DNA from: SZUA-146 sp963922815
GTDB lineage: Bacteria; Pseudomonadota; Gammaproteobacteria; Steroidobacterales; SZUA-146
DNA length: 64,000 nucleotides
Reading direction: 5' to 3'
Assembly: GCA_963922815.1 (NCBI GenBank)
Contig: CAWUKD010000001.1
Location: forward strand, 1 to 64,000
The position numbers and the translations under genes were made by a program. Below are positions 51,991-60,118 of this stretch, piece by piece. Position 1 is the stretch's first letter. Each line of letters opens with the position of its first letter. The notes below the pieces were generated by a model. The model was not told the origin of the DNA. It searched no databases and worked only from the letters and a program-made list of their open reading frames with translations.

Positions 51991-53151
51991 CTAGGTTTCG
52001 TAAGGCCGCAGCAGTTCGCGGCTGATAATGTGTCGTTGTATTTCCGAGGTGCCGTCCCAAATCCGCTCGACTCGCGCGTCACGCCAGAAACGCTCAAGCG
52101 GCAGGTCCTGCATCAGCCCCATGCCGCCAAAAATCTGCACGGCTTCGTCAGTAACCCGGGCCAGCATCTCGGTCGAAAACAGCTTGGCGCTGGCAATAGC
52201 ACGATTCGCAGGCTCACCCTGTTCAAGCTGCCACGCGGCGGCCAGCGTCAGATAGTCGGCGGCGTCAATCGACGTCACCATGTCCGCGAGCTTGAACGAC
52301 ACGCCCTGAAACTTGCCAATGGCCTGACCAAACTGCTTGCGCTCGGCGGCGTAGGCAATCGACAGATCCAGCGCGCGACGGGCACGGCCCACGCACATGG
52401 CGGCCACCGTAAGGCGGGTTCCGGCCAGCCAGTTGTTAGCAAGCTGGAACCCCTGGTGAACCTCTCCGAGCATCTGGCGTTTATGCACCCGGCAGTCGCT
52501 GAAACTCAGCACGCAGTTGTGATACCCGCGATGCGACACCGAGTGATAGCCGGGCTGAATCTCGAAGCCGGGCGTTCCGCGGTCAACCAAAAAGCAACTG
52601 ATCTTCTTTTTGGGACCTTTCGGCGTTTGCTCTTCGCCGGTGGCAACAAAAACAATGACAAAATCGGCGATGTCGGCGTGGCTAATGAAATGCTTGGTGC
52701 CGTTAATGATCCAGTCATCGCCGTCCTGTTTGGCCATGCACTGCATGCCGCGCAGGTCGGACCCGGCACCCGGCTCGGTCATCGCCAGCGCATCGTATTT
52801 CTCGCCGCGTACAGCCGGCAGTAAATAACGTTCGCGTTGCTCGCCTTCACACGCCGCCAGAATGCCGGACGGTCGACCGAAGAAAACGCTGAGCGCCATG
52901 GACGCCCGCCCCAGCTCACGCTCTATCAAAGTAAAATCCAGCTCGCCGAGGCCACCGCCACCGCATTCTTCAGGCATGTTTGCTGCGAAGAATCCCAGAT
53001 CACGGCATTTCTGCGCGATCTCTTCGCCGAGCTCACGCGGTACGACACCGGTACGATCAACTTCATCTTCGTGCGGATAGATTTCCTGTTCGACAAACTT
53101 GCGAACGGTATCCACCAGCATGTGCTGTTCGTCACTCAATCCAAAATGCAT
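51991..53151 (-). CDS. Acyl-CoA dehydrogenase, probably of the carnitine cluster
   Basis: 386 residues from ATG 53151, with AGG and GGAG just upstream; the frame is open to 53199. Typical flavoprotein: MHFGLSDEQHMLVDTVRKF, MTEPGAGSDLRGMQC, NGTKHFISHADIADF, QIFGGMGLMQDLPLERFWRD. At the usual catalytic site the protein has WDGTSEIQR, an Asp where many family members have Glu. Inference from position: it turns gamma-butyrobetainyl-CoA into crotonobetainyl-CoA, which the CaiD-like enzyme would hydrate. The family alone does not fix the substrate. Confidence 0.86.
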   Translation of the reverse strand: MHFGLSDEQHMLVDTVRKFVEQEIYPHEDEVDRTGVVPRELGEEIAQKCRDLGFFAANMPEECGGGGLGELDFTLIERELGRASMALSVFFGRPSGILAACEGEQRERYLLPAVRGEKYDALAMTEPGAGSDLRGMQCMAKQDGDDWIINGTKHFISHADIADFVIVFVATGEEQTPKGPKKKISCFLVDRGTPGFEIQPGYHSVSHRGYHNCVLSFSDCRVHKRQMLGEVHQGFQLANNWLAGTRLTVAAMCVGRARRALDLSIAYAAERKQFGQAIGKFQGVSFKLADMVTSIDAADYLTLAAAWQLEQGEPANRAIASAKLFSTEMLARVTDEAVQIFGGMGLMQDLPLERFWRDARVERIWDGTSEIQRHIISRELLRPYET

Positions 53152-53289
53152 GACCTGCTCTCCGCCCCGCCGGGCTTGTCTGTTGTTATCACCTTCCACG
53201 CAGTTCGTGGACGCACTACCCTTGACCTTGCGAATATGAATTGCCGTCGGAACACACGTGAGACACAGCCGCCGGCATCATTAACCATG

Positions 53290-54765
53290 TCATCCCCGCT
53301 TCTGCCCGACGAATCGCCCCGCCCCGTCCGGCGGCTCAAGCGCCTGATGCTGCTGGTGTATGGCCGTCAGCCGGTCCAGCACCTCGTCGCCAGCCGCACA
53401 AACAGAACCGGCTTTGCTGTCCACATGCAGCAGCATCTGTTCGGCGTTCGCAACCAGCACGTCGCCATCGGCCCGATAAATACTGTGAAAGACATGCAGC
53501 CTCTTTGAATCTACGTGCAGCACCTGGGTCGTACTGTAAAGGCGCTGTCCCAGCCTGGCCTCGTCACGATGCTGGATGTGGGTTTCCACCGTGTAATAGC
53601 TGTGACCGCCTGCCACGTAGTCGGCGTTAACACCAACCATTTGCAACAATCGGTCGGAGGTATCACCAAACACCTGCAGATAGCGAAACTCCGTCATGTG
53701 GCCGTTGTAGTCTATCCAGGCCGGCAGCACGTCAAACTCCAGCATGTGCAGCGGCTCACTGGAGTCATCTTCCGTCACCGGGTCATCCGCAGTACGCAAC
53801 CGCACCCGCTCATCGTGCTGAGCCAGTACGTCGCCAGCGCCCCATCGCCGATCTTTCAAAGCGCGCAGAATGCCCACCAGGTTCTGATCGCGAATACGTT
53901 CCAGTTCGCGAATACCGTAGCGGCCCGATTGTGCATCGGACTGTGTGGCGATCTTGTCGATCAGTTCGTCGGTGAGCTCCGGCACGTCCATCAGCTTGGT
54001 CCACGGCCATGCAAGCGCCGGTCCAAACTGGCTAATGAAATGCGCCATACCCTCTTCGCCGCCGGCCAGTCGATAGGTTTCAAACAGCCCCATCTGGGCC
54101 CACCGAAGACCAAAGCCGTAGCGAATGATGTCGTCGATTTCCTGCGTGGTGGCAACGTCGTCATTCACCAGCCAGAGCGCTTCGCGCCACACGGCCTCGA
54201 GCAGTCGGTCGGCCACATGAGCGTCGATCTCTTTACGTACAGCCACCGGCTTCATGCCGATCGACTCAAGCGACTCGCGCACCTGATCCAGCATGGCTCC
54301 GGAGCCTGCACCGACTATCTCAACAACCGGAAGCAGATACACGGGGTTGAACGGATGCGCGACAATGATCTGCTCAGAAATCGCGGCTCCTTCACGCAGT
54401 TGGGTAGGCGTAAATCCCGACGTGGACGATGCTACTACGGCGTCACCAGATACGGACGCCTGAATATCAGCCAGCACCCGGTGCTTAAGATCAATGGACT
54501 CCGGCACGCTTTCCTGCACCCAGTCCGCACCGGTCACAGCCTGCTCAATGGTTGGGGAAAACTCAAGCGTTCCTTCCGGGCCAAGCGGTACATCGAGCGT
54601 CGCCGGCACGCTGAGCCGCGCGTTGTCGATGACTTCCATGACTTTGCGCTTGGCCTGCGACGCAGGATCGTAAACCCGCACGTCCCAGCCGTTCAGCAGA
54701 AACCGGGCGGCCCACCCGCCGCCGATAACGCCGCCACCGACAATGGCTGCACAGCGCCGTGTCAT
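53290..54765 (-). CDS. L-carnitine dehydrogenase fused to betainyl-CoA thioesterase
   Basis: 491 residues. Residues 1-320 are a 3-hydroxyacyl-CoA-dehydrogenase-type NAD enzyme: AAIVGGGVIGGGWAARFLLN (NAD loop), QESVPESIDLKHRVL, SSTSGFTPTQL, AHPFNPVYLLPVVEIVG with the catalytic His, GLRWAQMGLFETYRLAGGE. From about 345 a hot-dog thioesterase follows (FDVLPAWIDYNGHMTEFRYL, YYTVETHIQHRDEARLGQR, ANAEQMLLHVD). This fusion matches the carnitine dehydrogenase/thioesterase of aerobic carnitine degraders: L-carnitine to 3-dehydrocarnitine, and betainyl-CoA to glycine betaine plus CoA. Its ATG overlaps the stop of the cleavage-enzyme gene (ATGA), so the two are coupled. Confidence 0.92.
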   Translation of the reverse strand: MTRRCAAIVGGGVIGGGWAARFLLNGWDVRVYDPASQAKRKVMEVIDNARLSVPATLDVPLGPEGTLEFSPTIEQAVTGADWVQESVPESIDLKHRVLADIQASVSGDAVVASSTSGFTPTQLREGAAISEQIIVAHPFNPVYLLPVVEIVGAGSGAMLDQVRESLESIGMKPVAVRKEIDAHVADRLLEAVWREALWLVNDDVATTQEIDDIIRYGFGLRWAQMGLFETYRLAGGEEGMAHFISQFGPALAWPWTKLMDVPELTDELIDKIATQSDAQSGRYGIRELERIRDQNLVGILRALKDRRWGAGDVLAQHDERVRLRTADDPVTEDDSSEPLHMLEFDVLPAWIDYNGHMTEFRYLQVFGDTSDRLLQMVGVNADYVAGGHSYYTVETHIQHRDEARLGQRLYSTTQVLHVDSKRLHVFHSIYRADGDVLVANAEQMLLHVDSKAGSVCAAGDEVLDRLTAIHQQHQALEPPDGAGRFVGQKRG

Positions 54766-55673
54766 GCCGGCGCTCTCTTGACCAGACCCAGCTTGTCCCG
54801 CACGTCCTGAGGCGACATCAAGCGGGCACCGAGACTGGTCACGATGCCAGCTGCGCGTTCTACCAGCTGTTCGTTCTTAGCAAGGACCCCTTTGTCGAGA
54901 TACAGATTGTCTTCCAGCCCAACGCGCACGTTACCACCGGCTAAAACGGCCGCGGCCACATACGGCATTTGATGCCGACCGATAGAAAACGCGGAGTACA
55001 CCCAGTCCGGTGGAATGTTGTTCACCATTGCCATCAGCGTGTTGAGATCGTCAGGCGCGCCCCACGGAATACCCATGCACAGCTGCACGAGCGCAGGTCC
55101 CGGCAACGTACCTTCATCAACGAGCTGTTTGGCGAACCACAGGTGTCCGGTATCAAACGCCTCGATTTCGACGCGCACACCGCACTCGACCATCATGCGT
55201 GCCATTTCACGCAGCATGCCCGGCGTATTGGTCATGACGTAGTCGGCTTCGGCAAAGTTCATGGTGCCGCAGTCCAGGGTGCAGATTTCGGGACGGCACT
55301 CGAGCACGTGCTCCATGCGTTCTTCGGCGCTGACCATATCCGTCTGCTCCGGATTCAACGGCAGCGGCCGACTCGCCGGACCAAACACCATGTCGCCGCC
55401 CATACCGGCGGTCAGATTAAGCACAACGTCCGTATCCGATGCGCGGATGCGTTCGGTGACTTCACGATACAGGTCCACGCGTCGCGACGGAGCTCCGGTT
55501 CGCGGATCACGTACGTGACAGTGCACCACGGCGGCGCCCGCCTTTGCCGCCGCGATGGCGCTGTTGGCGATTTGCTCCGGGGAGCGCGGCACGTGTTCTG
55601 ACTTGTCCTGCGTACCCCCTGAGCCCGTGACGGCGCAGGTAATAAAAACGTCTTTGTTCATGGTTAATGGCAT
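54762..55673 (-). CDS. 3-dehydrocarnitine:acetyl-CoA trimethylamine-acyl transferase (BKACE family)
   Basis: 303 residues from ATG 55673, with AGGGT 7 bp upstream; GTG 55682 is an alternative. Beta-keto acid cleavage enzyme (DUF849) fold: FITCAVTGSGGTQ, VVHCHVRDPRTGAPS (two zinc His), GLEDNLYLDKG (catalytic Glu and Asp), MGIPWGAPDDLNTL. In carnitine degraders this enzyme makes betainyl-CoA and acetoacetate from 3-dehydrocarnitine and acetyl-CoA. It is followed by the dehydrogenase-thioesterase fusion that supplies its substrate and uses its product, which makes the assignment strong. Confidence 0.9.
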   Translation of the reverse strand: MPLTMNKDVFITCAVTGSGGTQDKSEHVPRSPEQIANSAIAAAKAGAAVVHCHVRDPRTGAPSRRVDLYREVTERIRASDTDVVLNLTAGMGGDMVFGPASRPLPLNPEQTDMVSAEERMEHVLECRPEICTLDCGTMNFAEADYVMTNTPGMLREMARMMVECGVRVEIEAFDTGHLWFAKQLVDEGTLPGPALVQLCMGIPWGAPDDLNTLMAMVNNIPPDWVYSAFSIGRHQMPYVAAAVLAGGNVRVGLEDNLYLDKGVLAKNEQLVERAAGIVTSLGARLMSPQDVRDKLGLVKRAPA

Positions 55674-55721
55674 GTCGGTCACCCTGGTCAGACAATCGGT
55701 AAATTTTTTGTTGGGTTAAAA

Positions 55722-56840
55722 TCAGGCGGACGCACTTCTCTCGATGACTCTGAGGCAGCTGTTAATTTCATTCAGGTCAATATAGTAGCCGCGCAAATGT
55801 CGATAGCCGGATGCCGGATCGAAACCGGTGCGACCATGAAGCACGCGCTTGTTGGCCATCATGACCATCTCGCCTGGCTGCAATCGATACTCAACGCGAT
55901 ACTTCTCGCTGCGAACCCGATGCATGAGATTTTGATACGCGGCATAGAACTGCAACATCTCGTCAGTTTCCAGATCCGGCACGTCGGCAATGTGTGCGTT
56001 AAACGTGAAAGCGTCGAACTGACCGTCGGCCCGCTGCGTAATCACCGGCCAGCGAGACACGATGTCGCACGTGTCGTCGAAAAACCGCCACGGCAATGTT
56101 ATGCGCTTCAGCGTTTCGAATGCGTCAGGCTCCTCACGCGCCAGGTCCTGGCAGATTTGAAAACCGTCGGCAAACACCGAATCGCCGCCTTCGGCGCTGT
56201 TGGCGATACAGTGTAAAAACTGCGCACCGGGAATGTAGTCCTGGTTGGGCAAGTCCGTGTGCAGCGGCAGCGACAAGGCGGTGTACGCCAGATTGTTCGC
56301 ATCTGGCTTGTTCACCACGTCGAACATCACACCAAAGTTGGTGCGCCGTTTAAACCCGATCAGGTCACCGAACGCTTCGCCGGCCATAGGATCATCATCA
56401 AGCTGATCGATTATCACGATGCCATGCGATTTGAAGGCCGCCAGCATGTTCCCAAGCTCGGCCGCACTGTCGCGACAGGCCTTCGCTGAAAACCTCGGGA
56501 TGGTGCCCAGCGTATCGGCCGTCCAGGTTTGCTGCTCGATGGCGGCCGCGTCTGCACGGGGCACGCCTGGCCGGTGCCGATAGAGCCAGCCCGCATCGAA
56601 CACCGATTCGGCGTCTTCGTCCGGCCAGCGCAGGAGAAGGCTGTTCGCAGTAAAACGAGGTTGTTTGGGGCGGATATCGAGAGCAACGGTCGTCAGGTCA
56701 AACGTGCGTTCGTGGGTGACCGGATGAAAGCCGGCGGGATCATTGTCGCGAAGCCAGATGTGGGGAAACGACGCCCGCACGCCATTGCCAAAGGACACAT
56801 GAATGCTGGCATGGTCACAGTCAATTGCCGTTAAGATCAT
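55722..56840 (-). CDS. Gamma-butyrobetaine dioxygenase
   Basis: 372 residues. The N-terminal DUF971-type domain (FPHIWLRDNDPAGFHPVT) binds zinc in relatives. The TauD/TfdA-fold Fe(II)/2-oxoglutarate dioxygenase follows, with metal ligands H194-x-D196 (LPLHTDLPNQ) and H335 (NKRVLHGRTGF), and the 2-oxoglutarate Arg in YRHLRGYYID. It hydroxylates gamma-butyrobetaine to L-carnitine, using oxygen. The start ATG 56840 has GGGAAG upstream. It lies 49 bp ahead of the cleavage-enzyme gene, so it heads the catabolic cluster. The 184 nt between a possible leader peptide and this start may control it. Confidence 0.92.
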   Translation of the reverse strand: MILTAIDCDHASIHVSFGNGVRASFPHIWLRDNDPAGFHPVTHERTFDLTTVALDIRPKQPRFTANSLLLRWPDEDAESVFDAGWLYRHRPGVPRADAAAIEQQTWTADTLGTIPRFSAKACRDSAAELGNMLAAFKSHGIVIIDQLDDDPMAGEAFGDLIGFKRRTNFGVMFDVVNKPDANNLAYTALSLPLHTDLPNQDYIPGAQFLHCIANSAEGGDSVFADGFQICQDLAREEPDAFETLKRITLPWRFFDDTCDIVSRWPVITQRADGQFDAFTFNAHIADVPDLETDEMLQFYAAYQNLMHRVRSEKYRVEYRLQPGEMVMMANKRVLHGRTGFDPASGYRHLRGYYIDLNEINSCLRVIERSASA

Positions 56841-57024
56841 CTGAGCTTCCCTTTGGAGCGACAGCCTCTGATGAGTCTGATCGCATCACAACCGATCGGG
56901 ATTAACCTGGTGCTTTCTGGAACAGAGTCGTCATCACCGGTTTAAATCGGTAAACACATTGGCCGTACCCGAGACTAACAGCCGTTGGTACGACGCACCC
57001 GTGGCAGCGGGAGCTGCCTGAGAT

Positions 57025-57084
57025 TCAGGAAGTGGGTGGTGGCCACCAATCCAGAGTTTTTACGTAACCGCGCATGTGGGACAT
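57025..57084 (-). CDS. Possible 19-residue leader peptide with PPP stall motif
   Basis: A short frame, ATG at 57084 to TGA at 57025-57027, with GGGAG about 11 bp upstream. The sequence ends WWPPPTS, a Trp-Trp plus triple-Pro run known to slow ribosomes. Its stop is 6 nt before a strong hairpin, and the next gene starts 184 nt further on. That arrangement resembles attenuation or translation-coupled leader peptides. Its translation is not proven and I know no family for it. Confidence 0.42.
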   Translation of the reverse strand: MSHMRGYVKTLDWWPPPTS

Positions 57085-57193
57085 AGTACTTTCTCTCCCT
57101 CTGTCCTTTGAAGCTACTCCAAGATTTGCCCTGTGGCAACATATTTAACGGAGAACATCAGGTTAAAACGGGCAGGCGCAACCCCAAACGCAA

Positions 57194-57225
57194 CGCGCCG
57201 TCCGAAGCGAGCTCCGGACGGCGCG
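57194..57225. terminator. Hairpin after the sat-cysC gene
   Basis: Eleven-bp stem CGCGCCGTCCG / CGGACGGCGCG (57194-57204 with 57215-57225), 10-nt loop. On the minus strand it is about 28 nt after the sat stop. There is no good T-tract, so it may be only a weak or Rho-aided terminator. Confidence 0.55.
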
Positions 57226-57252
57226 AAACGTACTTATGATAAAAATCGGGTG

Positions 57253-58965
57253 CTAGCGTACGTAGCCCAGCTGCTCGAGCTTGATCAACATGCGATGGGC
57301 CGCAAGGTCAGGCGTGAGCTGTCCCGTATCAATCACCATCTCAGGATTTTCAGGCACATCATACGGATCATCGATTCCGGTAAAGCCTTTAATCAAACCG
57401 GCGCGTGCTTTGGCGTAAAGACCCTTACGATCCCGCGCTTCGCACACTTCGATGGGCGTAGCCACATGAATTTCGATAAACCCGCCGTTCTGCGAAATCA
57501 GCTCGCGAACCTGGCGACGCGTTGCGGCGTACGGTGCGATCGGTGCACAAATGGCAATTCCGCCGTTCTTGGTAATCTCGCTCGCCACGAAACCAATACG
57601 CTGGATATTCAGGTCGCGATGCTCTTTGGAGAAGTTCAGCTCACTCGACAGGTTCTTTCGCACGATGTCTCCATCGAGCAACGTCACCGGTCGTGAACCG
57701 TCTTCCAGCAGCTTGACCATCAGCGCATTAGCAATAGTTGATTTGCCCGAACCGGACAGGCCGGTAAAGAATACGGTAAAGCCCTGCTCGTGCTTGGGTG
57801 GATGAGCCTTGCGCAACTCTTCGACCACTTTCGGGTACGAAAACCACTCCGGAATATCCAGCCCTTCGCGAAGGCGACGGCGGAACTCGGTGCCCGACAG
57901 GTTGAGCACGGTATCCGTCTTGTCGACTTCGTCGGCCGGCATGTACTCGGCTTTATTCTCGACGTACACCATCATCTTGAACGGTACCATCGCGATATCG
58001 AGCTCTTTCTCGTGTTTCAGAAACAGCTCCTGCGCCTCGTACGGGCCATAAAATGGATTGCCGTCCTTGTCGTTGCCAGGCCCCGCATGGTCCCGGCCAA
58101 CTACAAAGTGGGTACAACCGTAGTTCTTGCGAATAATCGCGTGCCAGATCGCTTCGCGCGGTCCGCCCATACGCATCGCAAGGTTCAACAGGCTCAGCTG
58201 AGTGGTTTGCTCAGGGTACTGCTCAAGCACGTGCTCGTAGCATCGTACGCGCGTGAAGTGATCGATATCGCCAGGCTTGGTCATACCAACCACCGGCTGA
58301 ATAAGAAGGTTGGCTTCGACATCGCGTGCGGCGCGGAACGTCAGTTCCTGATGCGCGCGGTGCAGCGGGTTACGGGTTTGAAACGCCACCACTTTGCGCC
58401 AGCCCATTTTGCGAAAACGACCGCGAAGTTCTGACGGCGTGTCGCGCAGCAGTTTGAAATCGTAATAGGTCGGAGGTTCGATGCCTCGAACGATACCGCC
58501 GAGGTAAACAGGGTTCGACTGGTTCTTCAAAAAGGCTACGGCAGGATGCAGGTCGTCCGTCGTACCGTAAACCCGCTCGGCTTCCGACATCAGGTCAGGC
58601 GCGTAAATATCGGAGACCTCGAACGTCGCCAGCAGCACGCCTTCAAGATCGCGTAGCGCAATGGTCTGGCCCGCTTTGATCGAATCGGCAAACTCCTGAC
58701 TCACATCAAGCGTAACCGGCATTGGCCACAATACGCCGCTGGTCAGACGCATGTCGTCGCACACGCCGTTGTAGTCAGCTTCCGTCATGAAACCTTCAAG
58801 CGGGGAAAAGGCGCCGTTCATCATCAGATCAAGATCACAGATCTGTCGCTGCGTCAGGTCCCAGGATGGATAATCCTTGGCCAGTTCCTTTTCCTGGTCT
58901 GCCCGGTCCTCGGACATGTACAGCTCTTTGAGTTTGCCGCCATGCGGCTCTTTAAATGCGCCCAC
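57253..58965 (-). CDS. Bifunctional sulfate adenylyltransferase / adenylylsulfate kinase
   Basis: 570 residues from GTG 58965, with AAGGA 9 bp upstream; the leading EPHGGKLKELY is native to the family, which supports this start. Residues 1 to about 385 are the Sat-type ATP sulfurylase: DLMMNGAFSPLEGFM, FQTRNPLHRAHQELT (nucleotide motif), VGRDHAGPGND, LSGTEFRRRLREG. Then APS kinase (CysC): P-loop GLSGSGKSTIANAL, LDGDIVRKNLSSELNFSKEHR, DDPYDVPENPEMVI. Together they make PAPS from sulfate and 2 ATP, for assimilation or sulfation. CysD/CysN is the usual enteric form; this fused Sat-CysC form is less common. No cysH is near. Confidence 0.94.
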   Translation of the reverse strand: MGAFKEPHGGKLKELYMSEDRADQEKELAKDYPSWDLTQRQICDLDLMMNGAFSPLEGFMTEADYNGVCDDMRLTSGVLWPMPVTLDVSQEFADSIKAGQTIALRDLEGVLLATFEVSDIYAPDLMSEAERVYGTTDDLHPAVAFLKNQSNPVYLGGIVRGIEPPTYYDFKLLRDTPSELRGRFRKMGWRKVVAFQTRNPLHRAHQELTFRAARDVEANLLIQPVVGMTKPGDIDHFTRVRCYEHVLEQYPEQTTQLSLLNLAMRMGGPREAIWHAIIRKNYGCTHFVVGRDHAGPGNDKDGNPFYGPYEAQELFLKHEKELDIAMVPFKMMVYVENKAEYMPADEVDKTDTVLNLSGTEFRRRLREGLDIPEWFSYPKVVEELRKAHPPKHEQGFTVFFTGLSGSGKSTIANALMVKLLEDGSRPVTLLDGDIVRKNLSSELNFSKEHRDLNIQRIGFVASEITKNGGIAICAPIAPYAATRRQVRELISQNGGFIEIHVATPIEVCEARDRKGLYAKARAGLIKGFTGIDDPYDVPENPEMVIDTGQLTPDLAAHRMLIKLEQLGYVR

Positions 58966-58976
58966 GTTATTATTCC

Positions 58977-59603
58977 TTAAGTTATCGATGCCGAGGCATC
59001 AGTTAGTTCATTGGTTGTTAGTCCACTGAGCAGCAGGTCGGTGCAGTGCTGCACGACGCTGAACAAATCCAGTTCCGGATCCCTGACAATCAGGTGTCCC
59101 CAGGAATTACACAGCCCAATCACCGAATGGGCGGCCATCCTGCAGTTGACGCCGGTGCGCACGTCTCCACGCGCCTGAGCCTCAACAAAAATATCTTCCA
59201 GCGACTGCCGGTAACCGCTGCCCAGTTCATGCAGCGTGGTTCGCTTCTCTTCCGGCAAATACAATCGCTCGTCGTTGTAAACCTTGAGCGCCTCGTTGTT
59301 TTCCCGATAGCACGACAAATGCGACGTCACGCTGGCCATCAGCTTGGCCGCGAACGGCTGCTCAAGCGCGACGATAGAGGCCATGCGGCCCGCGTATTCG
59401 CTCAAACCGAGCAAACACACTTCGTGCAACGCTTCTACTTTTGATTTGAAGTAGTAGTAGAGGCTGCCCTGCTTGATGCCCAGTTTCGTCGCGATGTCTT
59501 TTGTCGTCGCCCCATGAAAGCCCTTGTCAGCGAACACGCTGGCAGCGGCCCGTATGGCGGCTACCCGTTGCAGCTGATACTTGTCGTCGTCCGTTGTCGT
59601 CAT
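58977..59603 (-). CDS. TetR-family regulator
   Basis: 208 residues. The N-terminal helix-turn-helix is clear: RAAASVFADKGFHGATTKDI, ATKLGIKQGSLYYYFKSKVE. The C-terminal ligand part resembles TetR_C domains of fatty-acid or CoA-responsive regulators, but the ligand is unknown. It ends 11 bp upstream of the sat-cysC start and may be co-transcribed with it; it is divergent from the TonB receptor at 60119. A palindrome just upstream of its start is the likely operator. Confidence 0.9.
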   Translation of the reverse strand: MTTTDDDKYQLQRVAAIRAAASVFADKGFHGATTKDIATKLGIKQGSLYYYFKSKVEALHEVCLLGLSEYAGRMASIVALEQPFAAKLMASVTSHLSCYRENNEALKVYNDERLYLPEEKRTTLHELGSGYRQSLEDIFVEAQARGDVRTGVNCRMAAHSVIGLCNSWGHLIVRDPELDLFSVVQHCTDLLLSGLTTNELTDASASIT

Positions 59604-60118
59604 GGCTTGGTTCTCAAGAGGAAAACGAATTCTATTGATCTATAGAATAATTGCAAGGGATTTATCATGCGAATTAATTTATTAATTATAACAAATAGTT
59701 ATAAATCAATATTCTGAATTATGTTCTATCGCTCAATAGTTTATTGATTTCGCGCGCTCATCACGGTCGTTTGAATAGACTCACGGAGCGTCAGAAAAGA
59801 GCAGGCAACAGTACGCGGACAGCCAGCACTGCAAGTGAGACGCCTGTCACAGTTTCGTCATCGGAGATTAGAATAATCCCCGGATTTTCAGTAGATTGTC
59901 GCGTTAGTGCTTTGATACTCTGTCAGCTATCAGGCATAAGCGCATGAATAGAATCGTGTTTATGAGCAATCACGAAGACGCTAAAAACCCGTTCCAACCA
60001 TGTGACCAATGCACAACAAAGTGATATCCTCCGCGCACTTTTACCCACGCTCGATCCATTAATGGGCACTCCTTAATAGATAGAGCAACAACGTTTACTC
60101 CCACACAGGGGAAATTTG
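59604..60118. other. Divergent tetR/TonB-receptor intergenic region
   Basis: 515 bp. The first ~140 bp are very AT-rich and hold the operator palindromes and a third inverted repeat, AATTAAT-TT-ATTAATT, at 59672-59687. The remaining part has no supported gene; the receptor leader with AGGGGA at 60107-60112 lies at its end. Confidence 0.5.
59629..59648. promoter_or_regulatory. Candidate TetR operator
   Basis: ATTCTATTGATCTATAGAAT, a 20-bp palindrome with one mismatched pair, centred about 35 bp upstream of the tetR start. A weaker relative, TTCTAT-n6-ATAGTT, lies at 59724-59741. Both are in an AT-rich stretch where promoters are expected. Confidence 0.72.

Larger units (their letters stand above)
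56841..57252 (-). promoter_or_regulatory. Leader region of the gamma-butyrobetaine cluster
   Basis: 412 bp holding, on the minus strand, a possible leader peptide (57084-57025), a perfect hairpin GGCAGC-TCCC-GCTGCC directly after its stop (57003-57018), and a near-perfect 16-bp palindrome ACCGGTTTAAATCGGT at 56936-56951 that could be an operator. The terminator-like hairpin of the upstream sat gene is at 57194-57225. Confidence 0.5.

Noticed and set aside
53515..54810. Long plus-strand frame opposite the carnitine dehydrogenase gene (431 residues)
   Set aside because: Same reason: composition of an antisense shadow and no recognisable motif.
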